DNA from: Bagarius yarrelli
Taxonomy: Eukaryota > Chordata > Actinopteri > Siluriformes > Sisoridae
Direction of reading: 5' to 3'
Assembly: GCA_005784505.1 (NCBI GenBank)
Contig: VCAZ01000049.1
Coordinates: forward strand, 2,901,501 to 2,965,500
DNA: 64,000 nucleotides
Shown here: positions 9,992-20,955 of the stretch, piece after piece
Numbering within the stretch: position 1 is the first letter of the stretch
How the letters are laid out: each line of letters begins with the position of its first letter
Position numbers and translations under genes: made by a program
The notes under the pieces: model-generated
Database searches by the model: none
Told to the model about the DNA's origin: nothing
The model's input: only the letters and a program-made list of their open reading frames with translations

Positions 9992-10491
9992 TGTACTGGC
10001 TGCACAGTAATAAACAGCAGAGTCTGACAGGCGAAGTTTAGAGATGGTCAAATTGCCCTTAGTCGTGCTCTGTCTTCTCATTTTAAACCGCTCTTTATAT
10101 CCATCCTCGTAGTTTGGTTCGATCGATGCTCCAGCACTGTATCCGATCAGTGCCATGACTGTACGGCTAGTTTGCTGATACCATAACATACGTATTAAGT
10201 TATTATCCTCATGCTCACAATGAATTGTTACAGTGCTTAATTCATTGACTAGGAGAGGTGGAGACTGTTCAATTTCAACACAATTTGTCTTTCCTGTTAA
10301 AGACAAAAAAAAATAAATTAATTTAAATATGTTAAGCGCTGTAATTATAATAGTTGAAATTATTCAGATATTCAGTCAGCTTCAGTAACTGCTTCATCTT
10401 CTTAGATTAGCGTCACTGGTGTATACTTTCTAAAAGATGTCTTACCGAAAAATAAAACAAAAAAAACCCAGCGCACAAAAGTATCAGACAT
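9992..10491 (-). CDS. TRBV: TRB V4, family 3, functional-looking
   Basis: Leader exon 10446-10491 encodes MSDTFVRWVFFVLFF, with a GTAAG donor. The intron is 152 bp and the V exon is 9992-10293. The domain reads VEIEQSPPLLVNE, TIHCEHEDNNL, MLWYQQTSRTVMALIGY and DSAVYYCAAST. The RSS is CACAGTG (9985-9991), spacer 9962-9984 and nonamer ACTAAAACA (9953-9961). Framework 2 is the family norm. A GGGCGG box is at 10551-10560. Confidence 0.93.
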
Positions 10492-10585
10492 CTTTCGAAT
10501 GCAAGTCTGACTCCTTTAAATCATTTCCATTTCTTTTTTACTTTAAGAAGTGGGCGGAGCATGATATTGGCATGAGCATTCAATC

Positions 10586-10738
10586 ATTTACATTTACAGC
10601 ATTTGGCAGATGCGACTTACAGTTATCTTTTTTTATACAACTGAGCAATTCAGGGTTCAGGGCCTTGGTTTGGTGGTGCTGGGAATCAAACCCTAATCTT
10701 CCTGGTATCCAACACCTTAACCACTGAGCTACCACTTC
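10586..10738 (-). mobile_element. Type A SINE, reverse orientation
   Basis: The plus strand shows the tail first (acatttacagcatttggcag), then ggtggtgctgggaatcaaa and finally the head complement gagctaccactt. It lies directly upstream of the V4 promoter region. Confidence 0.8.
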
Positions 10739-11011
10739 CCTATCATCAGGAGGTCTTTAAAAAGTATCAAAAGTAAATTTTGGAGTGTCCTGACACTGTT
10801 GTAGTTTTTAACAGTATATTAGAAATTAAAAAAATAAATATGGGTAGATGATTTTTTTCTATTGATGTAGAAAGATTAACAAAGTTCTGATCAACTTCTG
10901 AACAATTAGCATAGTACATTAAATACCATAAATTAACTAACGACCTCAACAGAACAGCAAGCTTCTGATATGTGTTTGATGTTTTAGTAAAGCTGTTCTG
11001 TACATGTGCAG

Positions 11012-11215
11012 CACTTTGTTTAGCCAAACAACAGTCTGAATGCTGGAGATTGAAGATGGTCGGATTTTGGACTTTTGGATTATCTAAGGAATATCCAATT
11101 AGTGCTAAAACTGTGCTCCTTTTTTTGCTGATACAATGACATTTTTGTTATTTTGCTGCACATTAAGTACAGTTAATTGGTACGTCTCGTGTTTTTTGCC
11201 TAAGCCTGATAAAAT
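11012..11215 (-). pseudogene. TRB V5 relic, family 3
   Basis: A heavily decayed V. The nonamer ACTAAAACA (10980-10988) and a 23-bp spacer (10989-11011) are still present, but the heptamer has become CAAAGTG (11012-11018). The sequence coding for Tyr-Tyr-Cys before it is lost. Pieces of the ALIGYS-like loop and of the WYQQ region survive without a reading frame. No leader is recognisable. Confidence 0.7.
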
Positions 11216-11742
11216 GTCACAGAGTTTGGCCTTCTAAAATATATTTTTATAAATGTAACAGTCTAACATCAATGCAACAATATGAGCGAATAATGAAATC
11301 AAGTATTTAGATACCTATAATATCTTCTTTATATTATACAGGGTCACAATAAGAGATTTACAATAATTATATATTTAAGGATTTTTGTATAACAAACTAC
11401 AGACATAAAGAAGTTAAGCAGTTATTTTAAATGTAGCTTTATGAACATTGTTTATTGTAAAAGTGTGTGTGTGTGAGAGAGAGAGTGAGTGTGTGAGAGA
11501 GAGAATTAGTTTTAGAATGGCTTACTTAACAAACATCTCCCCCTTTTGACGACAGACTGCATTGAATTACGCATAAGATTGATCATCTGTCCTAAACAAA
11601 CTATCCTTAAATAAGCAAAATTTACTTTAAATTATTCATATCTTTGTTTATATTAGTTTAGAACACATTCGATTTTCTGTCCTAACATCCAGAAGTCATC
11701 AGGAAAAAAAAATAATCAGACATAAACATCCAAAGAAAGAAC

Positions 11743-11746
<4 letters not shown>

Positions 11747-11841
<95 letters not shown>

Positions 11842-11867
11842 ATATATTATATATATATATATATATT
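11747..11867. repeat. Poly-A followed by AT dinucleotide repeat
   Basis: About 44 A followed by about 75 bp of (AT)n with two interruptions. It lies in the otherwise empty 11220-11912 interval, which also has a small GT/GA repeat at 11464-11503. Confidence 0.95.
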
Positions 11868-11912
11868 AGTGTCACCATTTTTGCACATTAATTATTAACA
11901 AATAGGGGGAAG

Positions 11913-12092
11913 TGTGGTAGCATAGTGGTTAAGGTGTTGAGAGATGCTAATTGGAAGATTAGGGTTAAATTCCCAGCACCACCAAAGTTACCACTGTTGG
12001 GCCCTAAGCAAGGCCTTAACCCCTAATTGCTTGGTTGTATAAAAGGGAAAATGTAAGTCTCTCTAGATAAGTGCCTCTGCCAAATGCTGTAA
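11913..12092 (+). mobile_element. tRNA-derived SINE, type A
   Basis: Complete from tgtggtagcatagtgg to ctgccaaatgctgtaaatg. It has a short deletion at the glycine-like anticodon arm region (ttgagagatgct). Confidence 0.8.
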
Positions 12093-12339
12093 ATGTAAGT
12101 ATTTTTTAAATCTACCAAATAAAATTGAATAAATGGTGCATGACATAGTACAGTTATTGCACTTAGGGTATATTAATTCTAGGAAAGATTGTACTTTGCA
12201 AACAATATCAGATAAATAAATAAAAATAATAATACAAAAATCTGCTATTTTATGCTTTATAAGCTCTCTGAAGCCACCGTCTGTATATAAAAATGCATTT
12301 GTAAAGAGTTTGCAGCAGGGTTTGTGGTTTTAGGGGGTA

Positions 12340-12592
12340 ACAGGGTGGCTCAAATGGTTAAGGTGCTGAGTTGTTAATCTGAAGACCAGAAACACCTGGG
12401 TTCAAGCCCCACCTCCGGCAAGTCAACCACTGTTGGGTCCTTGAGCAAGACCCTTAACCCCTCCTGCTCCAGGGGCACTATATCATAGCTGACCCTGCGC
12501 TCTGACCCCAACTTACTAAGATGGGATATGCGAAAAAATGCATTTCATTGGCTCTGTACATTGTACCTTGCACAATGACATTGAATTGAATA
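12340..12592 (+). mobile_element. Full-length type B SINE abutting the V6 RSS
   Basis: The head is ggtggctcaaatggttaagg, and the B-box-like ggttcaagcc and long type B body follow. It ends in gaattgaatat, a few bases from the V6 nonamer at 12599-12607. Confidence 0.85.
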
Positions 12593-12637
12593 TACTTATA
12601 CTTTAGTAAAGCTGTTGTGTAAGTCTGCAGCACTGTG

Positions 12638-13086
12638 TTTACTGGCTGCACAGTAATAAACAGCAGAGTCTGACTGACGAAGATCAGAGATGGTCAGACT
12701 TCCTTCAGTCATACTCGTTCTGCTCATTATGAACCGATCTTTAAATGCATCCTCATAGTTTGGACTTCCAGTTTCCCCATAGATGTAACCGATCAGATTC
12801 ATGGCAGTGATGCTGTTTTTCTGATACCATAACATATTATACAAGCTGCTGTCATTATGACTACACAGGATTATTACATTCTTCGCTTCATTAATTAGCA
12901 GCGATGGGATCTGTTGAAAATTGACACCGTTTACAGTTCCTGTAAAAAAAGAAAGAAAAAAAAAAGTAGTTAAATTTTACTGGGATTCCAAATTAAAGAC
13001 AAAAGCTAATAGGATGCAGTATTTAAAAAAAAAGGCCTATCGAAAATACAAATAAAGAACACACAGAGTTCTTGAGAGACATCCAT
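12638..13086 (-). CDS. TRBV: TRB V6, family 3, intact exons but mutated splice donor
   Basis: Leader exon 13041-13086 encodes MDVSQELCVFFICIF. The V exon 12638-12939 is open from GTVNGVNFQQ through ILCSHNDSSLYNMLWYQK to DSAVYYCAASK. The leader donor reads G|AT (positions 13040-13039) where relatives have G|GT, and no close alternative GT is evident, so splicing is doubtful. The heptamer is CACAGTG (12631-12637) with a 23-bp spacer, but the nonamer is ACTAAAGTA (12599-12607), changed where the SINE inserted. A GGGCGG box is at 13145-13154. Confidence 0.8.
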
Positions 13087-13539
13087 TCCTATGAGGCCCA
13101 GCTTGAATAAATACATCAACGTGAGACTTTATACTAACACAGAAGGGCGGGGTGTCATTCCACATACTGTATAAACCAGGAAACTCTCTAAAAACTGCAA
13201 AAGTTAGGGTTGTAACAAACTAGTATTAATTAATTAATATATTAATTTTGATTAAATCTCAAGGATTACATATGAGTTGTAATTGAAATTATTTTTAGTG
13301 TAATCGGTGTTTTGCATCCAACGCAAATATTAACTTTATGAAATTTGTACGTCAGAAAATAATAAACACACAAAAAATAAAAAGATGTATATTTGTTTAC
13401 AACATAACCATAAAAACGATATTAATAAAAAGTGAACTCAGACACCATATGAATGTAATGTTAAACATCTAACAGTTTTAGAGGTTTCAGATGTGTGTGA
13501 TGTTTTAGTAAGACTGCTGTGCAAATGTGCAGCACTGTG

Positions 13540-14018
13540 CCTTCTAGCTGCACAGTAATAAACAGCCGAGTCTGACTGAAGAAGATTCGAGATGATCAGA
13601 GTTCCTTTAGTTTGTCCCTGTCTGCTTAATTTGAATCGATCGTTAAATTTGTCCTCGTACTTTGGCTCGCTATTAGCTGTGTAAGTGTATCCGATCAGTG
13701 CCATTACTGTAGGGTTGGTTTGCTGATACCATAACATGCATTCTAAGTTAGTGTCATCATGACTACAACTGATTGTAATGCTTTCAGCTTCGTTGATTAG
13801 AATCGGTGACGTCTGTTCAACTGTTACACAGTTTGTCCTTCCTGTTAAAAAAAAAAAGAAACAGTTGTTGAATAAAATTCAAATCAGTTTGCTATAATTT
13901 ATAATATTTTCAACAGTTTGGTAATGCAATTTCAGTAATCGCTTTAATTACTTCAGAAATGCAGTTACATACCAAAAAACAAAAAGATGAACACACAGAG
14001 TCGACAAGTATCATACAT
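13540..14018 (-). CDS. TRBV: TRB V7, family 3, functional-looking
   Basis: Leader exon 13973-14018 encodes MYDTCRLCVFIFLFF with a GTATG donor. The intron is 131 bp and the V exon is 13540-13841. The mature start is GRTNCVTVEQTSPILINE, followed by TISCSHDDTNLECMLWYQQ and DSAVYYCAARR. An extra Cys sits in LECML of CDR1. The RSS is CACAGTG (13533-13539), spacer 13510-13532 and nonamer ACTAAAACA (13501-13509). It is closest to V8 in leader and framework. Confidence 0.92.
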
Positions 14019-14299
14019 CCTTCTGATGTACCGCCCAAATGATTCTAGCCTTTCAGAGCGTTTACATTTCCTTTCACACTATTCATTACAAGTGGGTGGG
14101 TTATACTGATGAGATAAGCTTGTGTATTTAATCGAGGAAGTCAATAAATAGGGATAGGGATAAATCACATAAGGCAGGATGGGCAATTCATTTAAGAACT
14201 AAAACAAAAACTCGTCATGCTGCAATTTTTACGAGAAAACATGCAAATTGAAAAACAAAAAACCCCAACAAATTAAAAAAAACATAATTTACATTTTAC

Positions 14300-14492
14300 A
14301 TTACATTTACGGCATTTTGGCAAAGGCCCTTATTCAGTGCGACTCACATTTATCTCTTTTATACAACTGAGCAATTGGCGTTAAGGGCCTTGCTCAGTAT
14401 CCTAGCAGTGGTAACTTGGTGGTGCTGGGAATCAAACCACGATCTTCCAATTAGCAGTATAACACCTCAACTACCGCTTCCCACCATTATTT
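14300..14492 (-). mobile_element. Type A SINE, reverse orientation
   Basis: It runs from the tail complement (cattttggcaaagg) through ttatacaactgagcaattgg and ggtggtgctgggaatcaaa to the head complement ending ctaccgcttccc. Confidence 0.8.
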
Positions 14493-14789
14493 GGACAACA
14501 CACGTTCTGCAAATCCTTCAAACGCAAACAAATACAGAAACATGCTGCAAATCCTCACAACTAAATACAAACATAAGCTGCCAATAGCACATCTCATCCA
14601 GGTTTAGAACTTTAATTAGGGTCCCTTTAAAACATATCCGTTGTTGTCTTTTGCATGTGTTTTCTTTCATTGTAGCGCGTTGAGCTCTTTTAGCCACAAT
14701 GCTATATATAGTTTTTTATATAGTTTATGTTTATATGTTGAAATTGTATTATTTATAATTGTATGGATGAAGGAGTATATCTAGGGTAA

Positions 14790-14985
14790 CTTTGTGACAG
14801 AGACAAGAGTAAATCTTTTGTGTGTGTGTGTGTGTGTGTGTGGAGCCAACCGGTTAGGGTCAAGATGACCTTTGTGTTACACATCACACACACACAGACA
14901 CTAGGTATAAAAAGGACAGTTTGAGCTCAATAAACTTTATTCTTTATTACGTTCGTCTCCTGAATGCTGGTTAACTGTGTGTGTG
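14790..14985 (+). repeat. GT microsatellite next to an LTR-like regulatory block
   Basis: A (GT)n run (14820-14841) is followed by a region with a TATAAAAAGG box (14906-14915) and, 25 bp later, a polyadenylation-type AATAAA. Such a spacing is typical of a long terminal repeat. No terminal repeats or coding region were found, so this is only a candidate fragment. Confidence 0.35.
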
Positions 14986-15546
14986 TGTGTTTTTTTAGCT
15001 CCAGGTTTGATTTCCACTACACTGTATAATGATTTAGTATCTTTATATGCTATAAATACTTCTTTATTCCAGTTTGTATTAAGATTAATAATGATTAAGG
15101 TTCCAGCTTTCCAATCTAGTTTCTCAGTGTTCAGTGGGGTTGAAATAGCCTCGTTGCTTGCATGGCATTAAAATGTAAATAAATAAATGTCTCAGCAGGG
15201 GGATTGTCAGCGGCGCTGCTAGCAATTTTGTATATAAAATGAGGGTGGCCACCCTACAGTACCCATAACAACCTGTTACTACTAACAAAACAGATCTCTG
15301 GCGCCTCCCAAACTGCATGGGGCCCTTAATATTGTTTAATCAAAGGGAAATTGTATTGCTACAGAGACAATTTTGTGCGACTTTGTGGCTACAGATTGTA
15401 TTGAAAACAAAGAGAATTCAAATGCAGCTTAGACACCATAGAACATTTCTGTTAAACACCTGATGAAATAAAAAGCAATTTAGATAACAAGCCTTTGATG
15501 TGTGTGATGTTTTAGTAAGGCTGTTGTGTGAGTGTGCAGCACTGTG

Positions 15547-15983
15547 CTGACTGGCTGCACAGTAATAAACAGCAGAGTCTGACTGATGGAGATTTGAGAT
15601 GGTCAGGCTTCCTGTGAGTGTGTTCTCTCTAATTTGTTTAAACCGGTTGGTAAATTTGTCCTCATACTTTGGCTCACTCGTAGCTGTATAGGTGTAACCG
15701 ATCAGTGCCAGTACCGTTCGGCCATTTTGCTGATACCAGTACATGCGATCTAAGTTATTGTCATCATGACTACAACTGATTGTAATGTTTTTATCTTCGC
15801 TGACTAGAATCGGTGGAGTCTGTTGAATTGTTACGCAGTTTGTCCTGCCTGTTGATGAAAAAAGAAACAGCTTCAATAATAGATATTAGTTTCAATAATA
15901 TAGTTTTTAGTGATTTTATTTATTAAATATGTCCTACCCAAAAACAAAATAAAGAGCACACAGAGTCTGCAGGTACTATACAT
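15547..15983 (-). CDS. TRBV: TRB V8, family 3, functional-looking
   Basis: Leader exon 15938-15983 encodes MYSTCRLCVLFILFL. The intron is only 89 bp, so the reading frame runs through much of it. The V exon is 15547-15848 and reads GRTNCVTIQQTPPILVSE, TISCSHDDNNLDRMYWYQQNGRT and DSAVYYCAASQ. Its framework 2 begins MYWYQQ where most of the family has MLWYQQ. The RSS is CACAGTG (15540-15546), spacer 15517-15539 and nonamer ACTAAAACA (15508-15516). A G-rich box lies near 16048-16060. Confidence 0.93.
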
Positions 15984-16191
15984 CCTTCAATGCACAGCTT
16001 GAGTAAGTCTGACATATTTTAGAGCATTTTCAATTTCCATCAATAGCAGTGGGTGGAGTCTGACGATGAGCTGAATTTCCACATTTAAACAAAGTTAAAA
16101 CAATGTCTATACACAGTAAGGGTCTGATTACGAGAGTGTTTTTACAAACAGCGAACTATTTACATCAATCAGAGTAAGAAAGTTAATTTAG

Positions 16192-16259
16192 GGAGAAAGT
16201 GAAAGAGAGGGGAAAAATGGAGAGAGAAAGAGAGAGAGGCAAAAAGCGAGAGAAAGAGC

Positions 16260-16298
<39 letters not shown>

Positions 16299-16955
16299 TT
16301 TGTGCGAGAGAGGATGAGAGAGAGAGAGACAAAAAGAAAAGAGAGAGAGGCTAAGAAACGAGAGAGGAGAGAGAGAGAGAGGCAAAGAGAGAGAGAGAGA
16401 GACAGAGAGAGAGAGAGAGACAAAAAGAAACTAAGAGAGAGAGGCAAAGAGAGAGAGAATGAGAGAGAGAGAGAGACAGACATTTTTAATTTTATTTTAA
16501 TAAATTAAAAATAAATGACTAAATTACAATACAAGCATTATTTTATATCAAAGATTTACAAAGATAAAAAAATAAGATAAAAAAGATTAAGAGTGCTAAA
16601 AGAGAGAGAGACAAAAGAAAGTAAGAGAGAGAAAAGAAGAGAGAGAGACCGATGAGAGAGAGAGAAAGAGAGAAAGACGAGAGAGAGAGAGAGAGACAAA
16701 AGAGAAAGAGAGAGAGAGAGAGACAAAGAGAGAGAGAGAGAGACAAAGACATTTTTATTTTATTTTAATAAATTACAAATAAATAACAAATAAATCAGCA
16801 TTATAAACAAGCATTATTTTATATCAAAGATTCACAAAGATAAAAAAAAATAAGATAAAAAAAATTAAGAGTGCTAAAAGAGAGAGAGACAAAAAGAAAG
16901 TAAGAGAGAGAGAGAGAGACAAAGACAAAGAGAGAGACAAAGAGAGAGAAAAAGA
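16192..16955. repeat. GA-rich arrays in a 269-bp tandem unit
   Basis: Three (GA)n-rich blocks (16192-16482, 16600-16750, 16870-16955) alternate with an AT-rich block that starts gacattttta and recurs at 16479 and 16748. The frames give long Ser-Leu or Arg-Glu runs with no protein meaning. Confidence 0.9.
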
Positions 16956-17354
16956 GATTTACAGTTTTCTGATTGCGTTATATCTCCCCCTATTGACCCA
17001 AATTTGCACTGATAGCAAATCCCAATTCCGTTTGGTTTGGGTTTTAGTTTGGTTTGGGTTCAAACCAAAGAAGCCTTCCTAATTCATATAATAATTAATT
17101 TAATACAGTGACTAGTCACATGGATTTTTATGAGAAAAATTAAATTGTAATCTAATATCATGAACCTAAAAAATCCCCTGTCCTAAAACTTAAAATGTTG
17201 TCTTTCCCATAACACATTCACTTCAGCAGAGGTGCCGCTAAGGAGGGTAAAATCAGGATGATTCTAAGGGCCCATGCACTTTAGAGGCCCCAGAGATCTG
17301 CTTTAGTGTGTTTGGGGTTTTAGTATTGTGTTTGTGAAAATGTACAGCACTGTG

Positions 17355-17786
17355 TTTACTGGCTGCACAGTAATAAACAGCAGAGTCTGACTGACGGAGA
17401 TTAGAGATGCTCAGACTTCCTTCAGTTGTGCTGTTTCTGTTTATTTTGAACCGGTTCTTAAATCCTTCCTCATACTCTGGCTTACCCAAAGCCGTATAGG
17501 AATATCCAACCAGTGCCATATCCCTGCTACTATCATGCAGATACCATAACATTACCAGTAAGGCACTGTCATCGTGACTGCACTGGAGTGTTACGTCTTC
17601 TTTTTCATTAACTAGAAGCGATGAGATTGTGTGGAATTTGACACAGTTTGCACTCCCTGATGAAAAAAGGAAATAGTTGTAAAACATAAAAAATAAATAA
17701 AATGCATAAAATAATGCTACAAAATAAAAAGAAGTCTCACCAAACCACAAAATGAGGAACACTAAAATGCCATAAGAGCCATTCAT
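17355..17786 (-). CDS. TRBV: TRB V9, family 3, functional-looking
   Basis: The family-length leader exon 17741-17786 encodes MNGSYGILVFLILWF; a second in-frame ATG at 17799-17801 would add five residues. The intron is 84 bp and open. The V exon is 17355-17656. Marks are GSANCVKFHTISSLLVNE, TLQCSHDDSALLVMLWYLH and DSAVYYCAASK. Gln-Gln of framework 2 is replaced by Leu-His. The RSS is CACAGTG (17348-17354), spacer 17325-17347 and nonamer ACTAAAACC (17316-17324). A GGCGGGG box is at 17841-17850. Confidence 0.92.
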
Positions 17787-18178
17787 TTTCACAAAGCACA
17801 TCTTAAATTAACATACATGAGACTTTATGGGATGACAGAGAGGCGGGGCATGTTGAGCTTCTACATATCAACCAGGAAATCCCTGAAAAACAAAAAAAAT
17901 CTCTTTCATCAAGAAGAATCATTAAATAAATGATCAAGACTGACATTAATAAAAAGCAGGGGGGCGTGAATACATTTTTTTATACTGTAATCTGGAATAA
18001 TAATTTAAAACAACAAAAAAATAGCTATTAAGTAGTGATATTATCCCTAAAATTCATATAACCATTGTTGAGCTCAGTCATCACAACATCAGATGTTAAT
18101 ATAAAACCTGATCAGAGAACAAACCTCTTGCATGTCTACAGTTTTAGTATAGAGCGTGTGTAAATACGCAGCACTGTG

Positions 18179-18633
18179 CTGACTGGCTGCACAGTAATAA
18201 ACAGCCGAGTCTGAATAAAGGAGCTTTAGGATGGTCAGATTTCCTTCAGTTGTGCTCTGTCTGCTTAGTTTAAATCGACCGTTAAAATCATCCTCGATAT
18301 TCGGGGTACCGCTTGCCCCATAGGTAAATCCGATTAATGCCATTGCTCTGTTGGAATTTTTCTGATACCATAACATTAGCTGTAAGTTAGTGTTATCATG
18401 ACTACACTGGATTGTTATATCTCCTGATTCATTGGCTATTACTGATGAGATCTGTTGAATTGGGGAACAATTTGCCCTCCCTGTAGGAAAAAAGAAACAG
18501 TGGTTAAATATTAAAAGCATAATAAAATGATTTTTTAATTTCTATATCATAGACATATTAAATGTTATATTCAAGGAAATGTCTCACCAAAACAAAAAAG
18601 GAAGAACACTAAGAGTTCACAAGAACCCTGCAT
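18179..18633 (-). CDS. TRBV: TRB V10, family 3, functional-looking
   Basis: Leader exon 18588-18633 encodes MQGSCELLVFFLFCF with a GTGAG donor. The intron is 107 bp and the V exon is 18179-18480. The domain reads GRANCSPIQQISSVIANE, TIQCSHDNTNLQLMLWYQK and DSAVYYCAASQ. The RSS is CACAGTG (18172-18178), spacer 18149-18171 and nonamer ACTAAAACT (18140-18148). The CDR2 sequence GFTYGASG is close to that of V6. Confidence 0.93.
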
Positions 18634-18756
18634 CTTTATGAGGCACAGCTGGAGTGAACACACTGACATAAGACAATTACAGGAGGAAGGGGTGTGTTGA
18701 GCTTCTACACCATCTAAACCAGAAAATCGTAGGAATTAAAGAATTTTGCAGTCCGA

Positions 18757-18926
18757 TTACATTTACAGCATTTAGCAGATTACCTTATCCAAAGCGACTT
18801 TTGTCTTTTTTTTTATAAATATGAGCCCTCAGGGGCCCAGCAGCGGAAAATTGGTGGTGCTGGAAATAAAACCTTAATCTTCCCATTAGCAGTCCAACAA
18901 CTTAACCTTTGCGCTACCACTTCCAC
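18757..18926 (-). mobile_element. Type A SINE, reverse orientation
   Basis: The tail complement is acatttacagcatttagcag, the middle contains ggtggtgctggaaataaaa, and the head complement ends gcgctaccacttcc. Confidence 0.78.
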
Positions 18927-19205
18927 TACACTTGCAGCAGATCTGTAAAGTTCCGCAATATCTATTCACTTTTAATGGGTAAATTGTACCCCTGTATTAT
19001 TAGGTTAAAATCTTTTTTTGAGTTGTGAATTGAACAGGCTAATCTCACTCACAAATTTAATTCTATTCAATTTAATTGTTTGTGTATATTGTGTTTTATC
19101 ATTGATATTGCTCCAAAAGAAATATAGAGTCCGGATATACAATTTATATTTATAAAAATAGTCCTAAATATTAATGGTGGCAAAAACAATATTAAATGTA
19201 ATTCT

Positions 19206-19370
19206 TGGCTGGCACCGTGGTGTAGTGGGTGGGCAAATTGTTGCACTTTGGCAACCCGGGTTTGATTCTGGCTTGGGTCATTTCCGGTCCCACCTCTCTC
19301 TCTATCTCCCCCATTTCATCCCTCTGTCTTATCAATAATGGCAATAAATATCTATTAAAGAAAATAATTC
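19206..19370 (+). mobile_element. tRNA-like SINE, third type
   Basis: The head ggctggcaccgtggtgtagtgg is A-box-like and ggtttgattctgg is B-box-like. A CT-rich body and a (caataaa)-type tail follow. It is distinct from types A and B, and the only copy recognised. Confidence 0.6.
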
Positions 19371-20231
19371 TTGATATTAATCAGACACAAAGAGGAATCC
19401 ACCCTTATCTGGGTGACACCGGATAGTGGGAATAAATATACGCTTCAAAACTGTGTATTATATAGTTAAAAAGTTTAGTTTACATATATTCATTACATAA
19501 AAATAAATGAAGAGAATATAGCAGTATTGCTATACCTAAAACATTTTTAAATCTCCAAAATTCAACACTAATTTTTTTTTTACATCACAAATAACCTAAG
19601 GGGCGTGACTATTAAAAGAGTATTTATAGTAAATTTACAGTAATTATAGATTTGGTCTACAATTGTCAAAAAATATTTTTGCCACTCTTTAAGTCACCAT
19701 TACTGTCTGACACTAAATAAAATGAAATAGAATGTTTTAGTTGTCATTGTAAGATGTACAGTGAAATTTAAAAAGCGCTATTCAATCAGTGCATAGAACT
19801 GAAAATGGGCATAAAAAACAGCAAAAATTAATGAATAAATAAGTAAATGATATACACATAACTTAGTGTATATTCAGTTTGGTTGAAAAAAAAAATAGAT
19901 CTAAAAATAACATCGCTAGGTTGAGTTTATATATGCAAAAGATGCTGAGGTTAAATAGAATTGAATTCTGGGAAAAGGAGTATCTGGTTAAAAGAGGGGT
20001 GACAAGGCAAATATATTACTTTCATTCCTAAAGTTAAGGTTATAAGCCAAAGAGAACAAAAGGTTCACACTTAATGTTTCTACTAGTATTTTCCACCACT
20101 AATAATAAAAATACAAAACATCTGGTTGTGGCTAACCATCTTTAAACTGTTAGATAACAGCCTCTAACTGTAATTTCCTATCAGATCCTGTGAGTTTTTA
20201 GTAAGCTAATGATTAAAACTGTATTACAGTG

Positions 20232-20678
20232 TACTTTGGCTGCGCAGTAATAAACAGCAGAGTCCGATAGGGTGGAGTTCGAGATGGACAGCTCTCCAGA
20301 TACCACACCCTGCCTGGTCATTTCAAACCGCTCACTGAAACCAGGCTCATAAGTAGGATTTCCGGAACTGTAGCCGTAGCCGATCAGGGTTAGATTGGTA
20401 TCATCTCTTTCTTGGCGATACCAAAGCATTAGGGTTAATGTTCCGTCGTTATGACTACATGGAATCTTTGCTTTGGCAGTTTGGCGGATAAATAAGTGTG
20501 GATCCTGCTGAAAGTCTACGCTATCCACAATTCCTGTTAAACAAAAGTGATATTATATTAGAACCATTTTAATTACAAATTGAAATTTGTAGACCATCTA
20601 AATATAAATATACAACATAGGATTCATACTTAAAAAAAAGACAAGATAAAAGATGAGTCCATAAGTAGCGCAATACAT
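20232..20678 (-). CDS. TRBV: TRB V11, family 3 outlier, probably functional
   Basis: Leader exon 20630-20678 encodes MYCATYGLIFYLVFFL and its donor reads A|GTATG. The intron is 96 bp and the V exon is 20232-20533. The mature domain reads GIVDSVDFQQDPHLF, KIPCSHNDGTLTLMLWYRQERDDT and DSAVYYCAAKV. The RSS is unusual: heptamer CACTGTA (20225-20231), then nonamer ACTAAAAAC (20194-20202) with a spacer of 22 bp. It is closest to V13 in framework 2. Confidence 0.88.
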
Positions 20679-20727
20679 CCTGCTCAGTTTTGAGTTGATT
20701 GTAGGATAAGAACTAGAAGCGTAATAT

Positions 20728-20730
<3 letters not shown>

Positions 20731-20779
<49 letters not shown>
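20731..20779. repeat. GA dinucleotide repeat
   Basis: About 49 bp of (GA)n in the V11 upstream region. Confidence 0.95.
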
Positions 20780-20783
<4 letters not shown>

Positions 20784-20837
20784 AGGTGAACATCTCCCCC
20801 TAATGGCCAAAGTACTGAAAATTTCTACTTAAGTATT

Positions 20838-20955
20838 GCTACACTGGAAGCTGAGCATAGCTGCCCCTATGCTCTGACACCAACTTTCTAAGATGGAATA
20901 TGTGAAGAAACTATTTTTTAATGTTCTGTAAAGTGTATGTGATAAATAAATACAT
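20838..20955 (+). mobile_element. Type B SINE, 3' fragment
   Basis: It retains agctgaccc-like, ctctgacaccaacttt and ctaagatgg from the 3' half of type B. The 20956-21450 interval that follows has no other recognised feature. Confidence 0.5.

Noticed and set aside
16169..16752. Several Ser-Leu and Arg-Glu rich frames
   Set aside because: They are translations of GA arrays on either strand.
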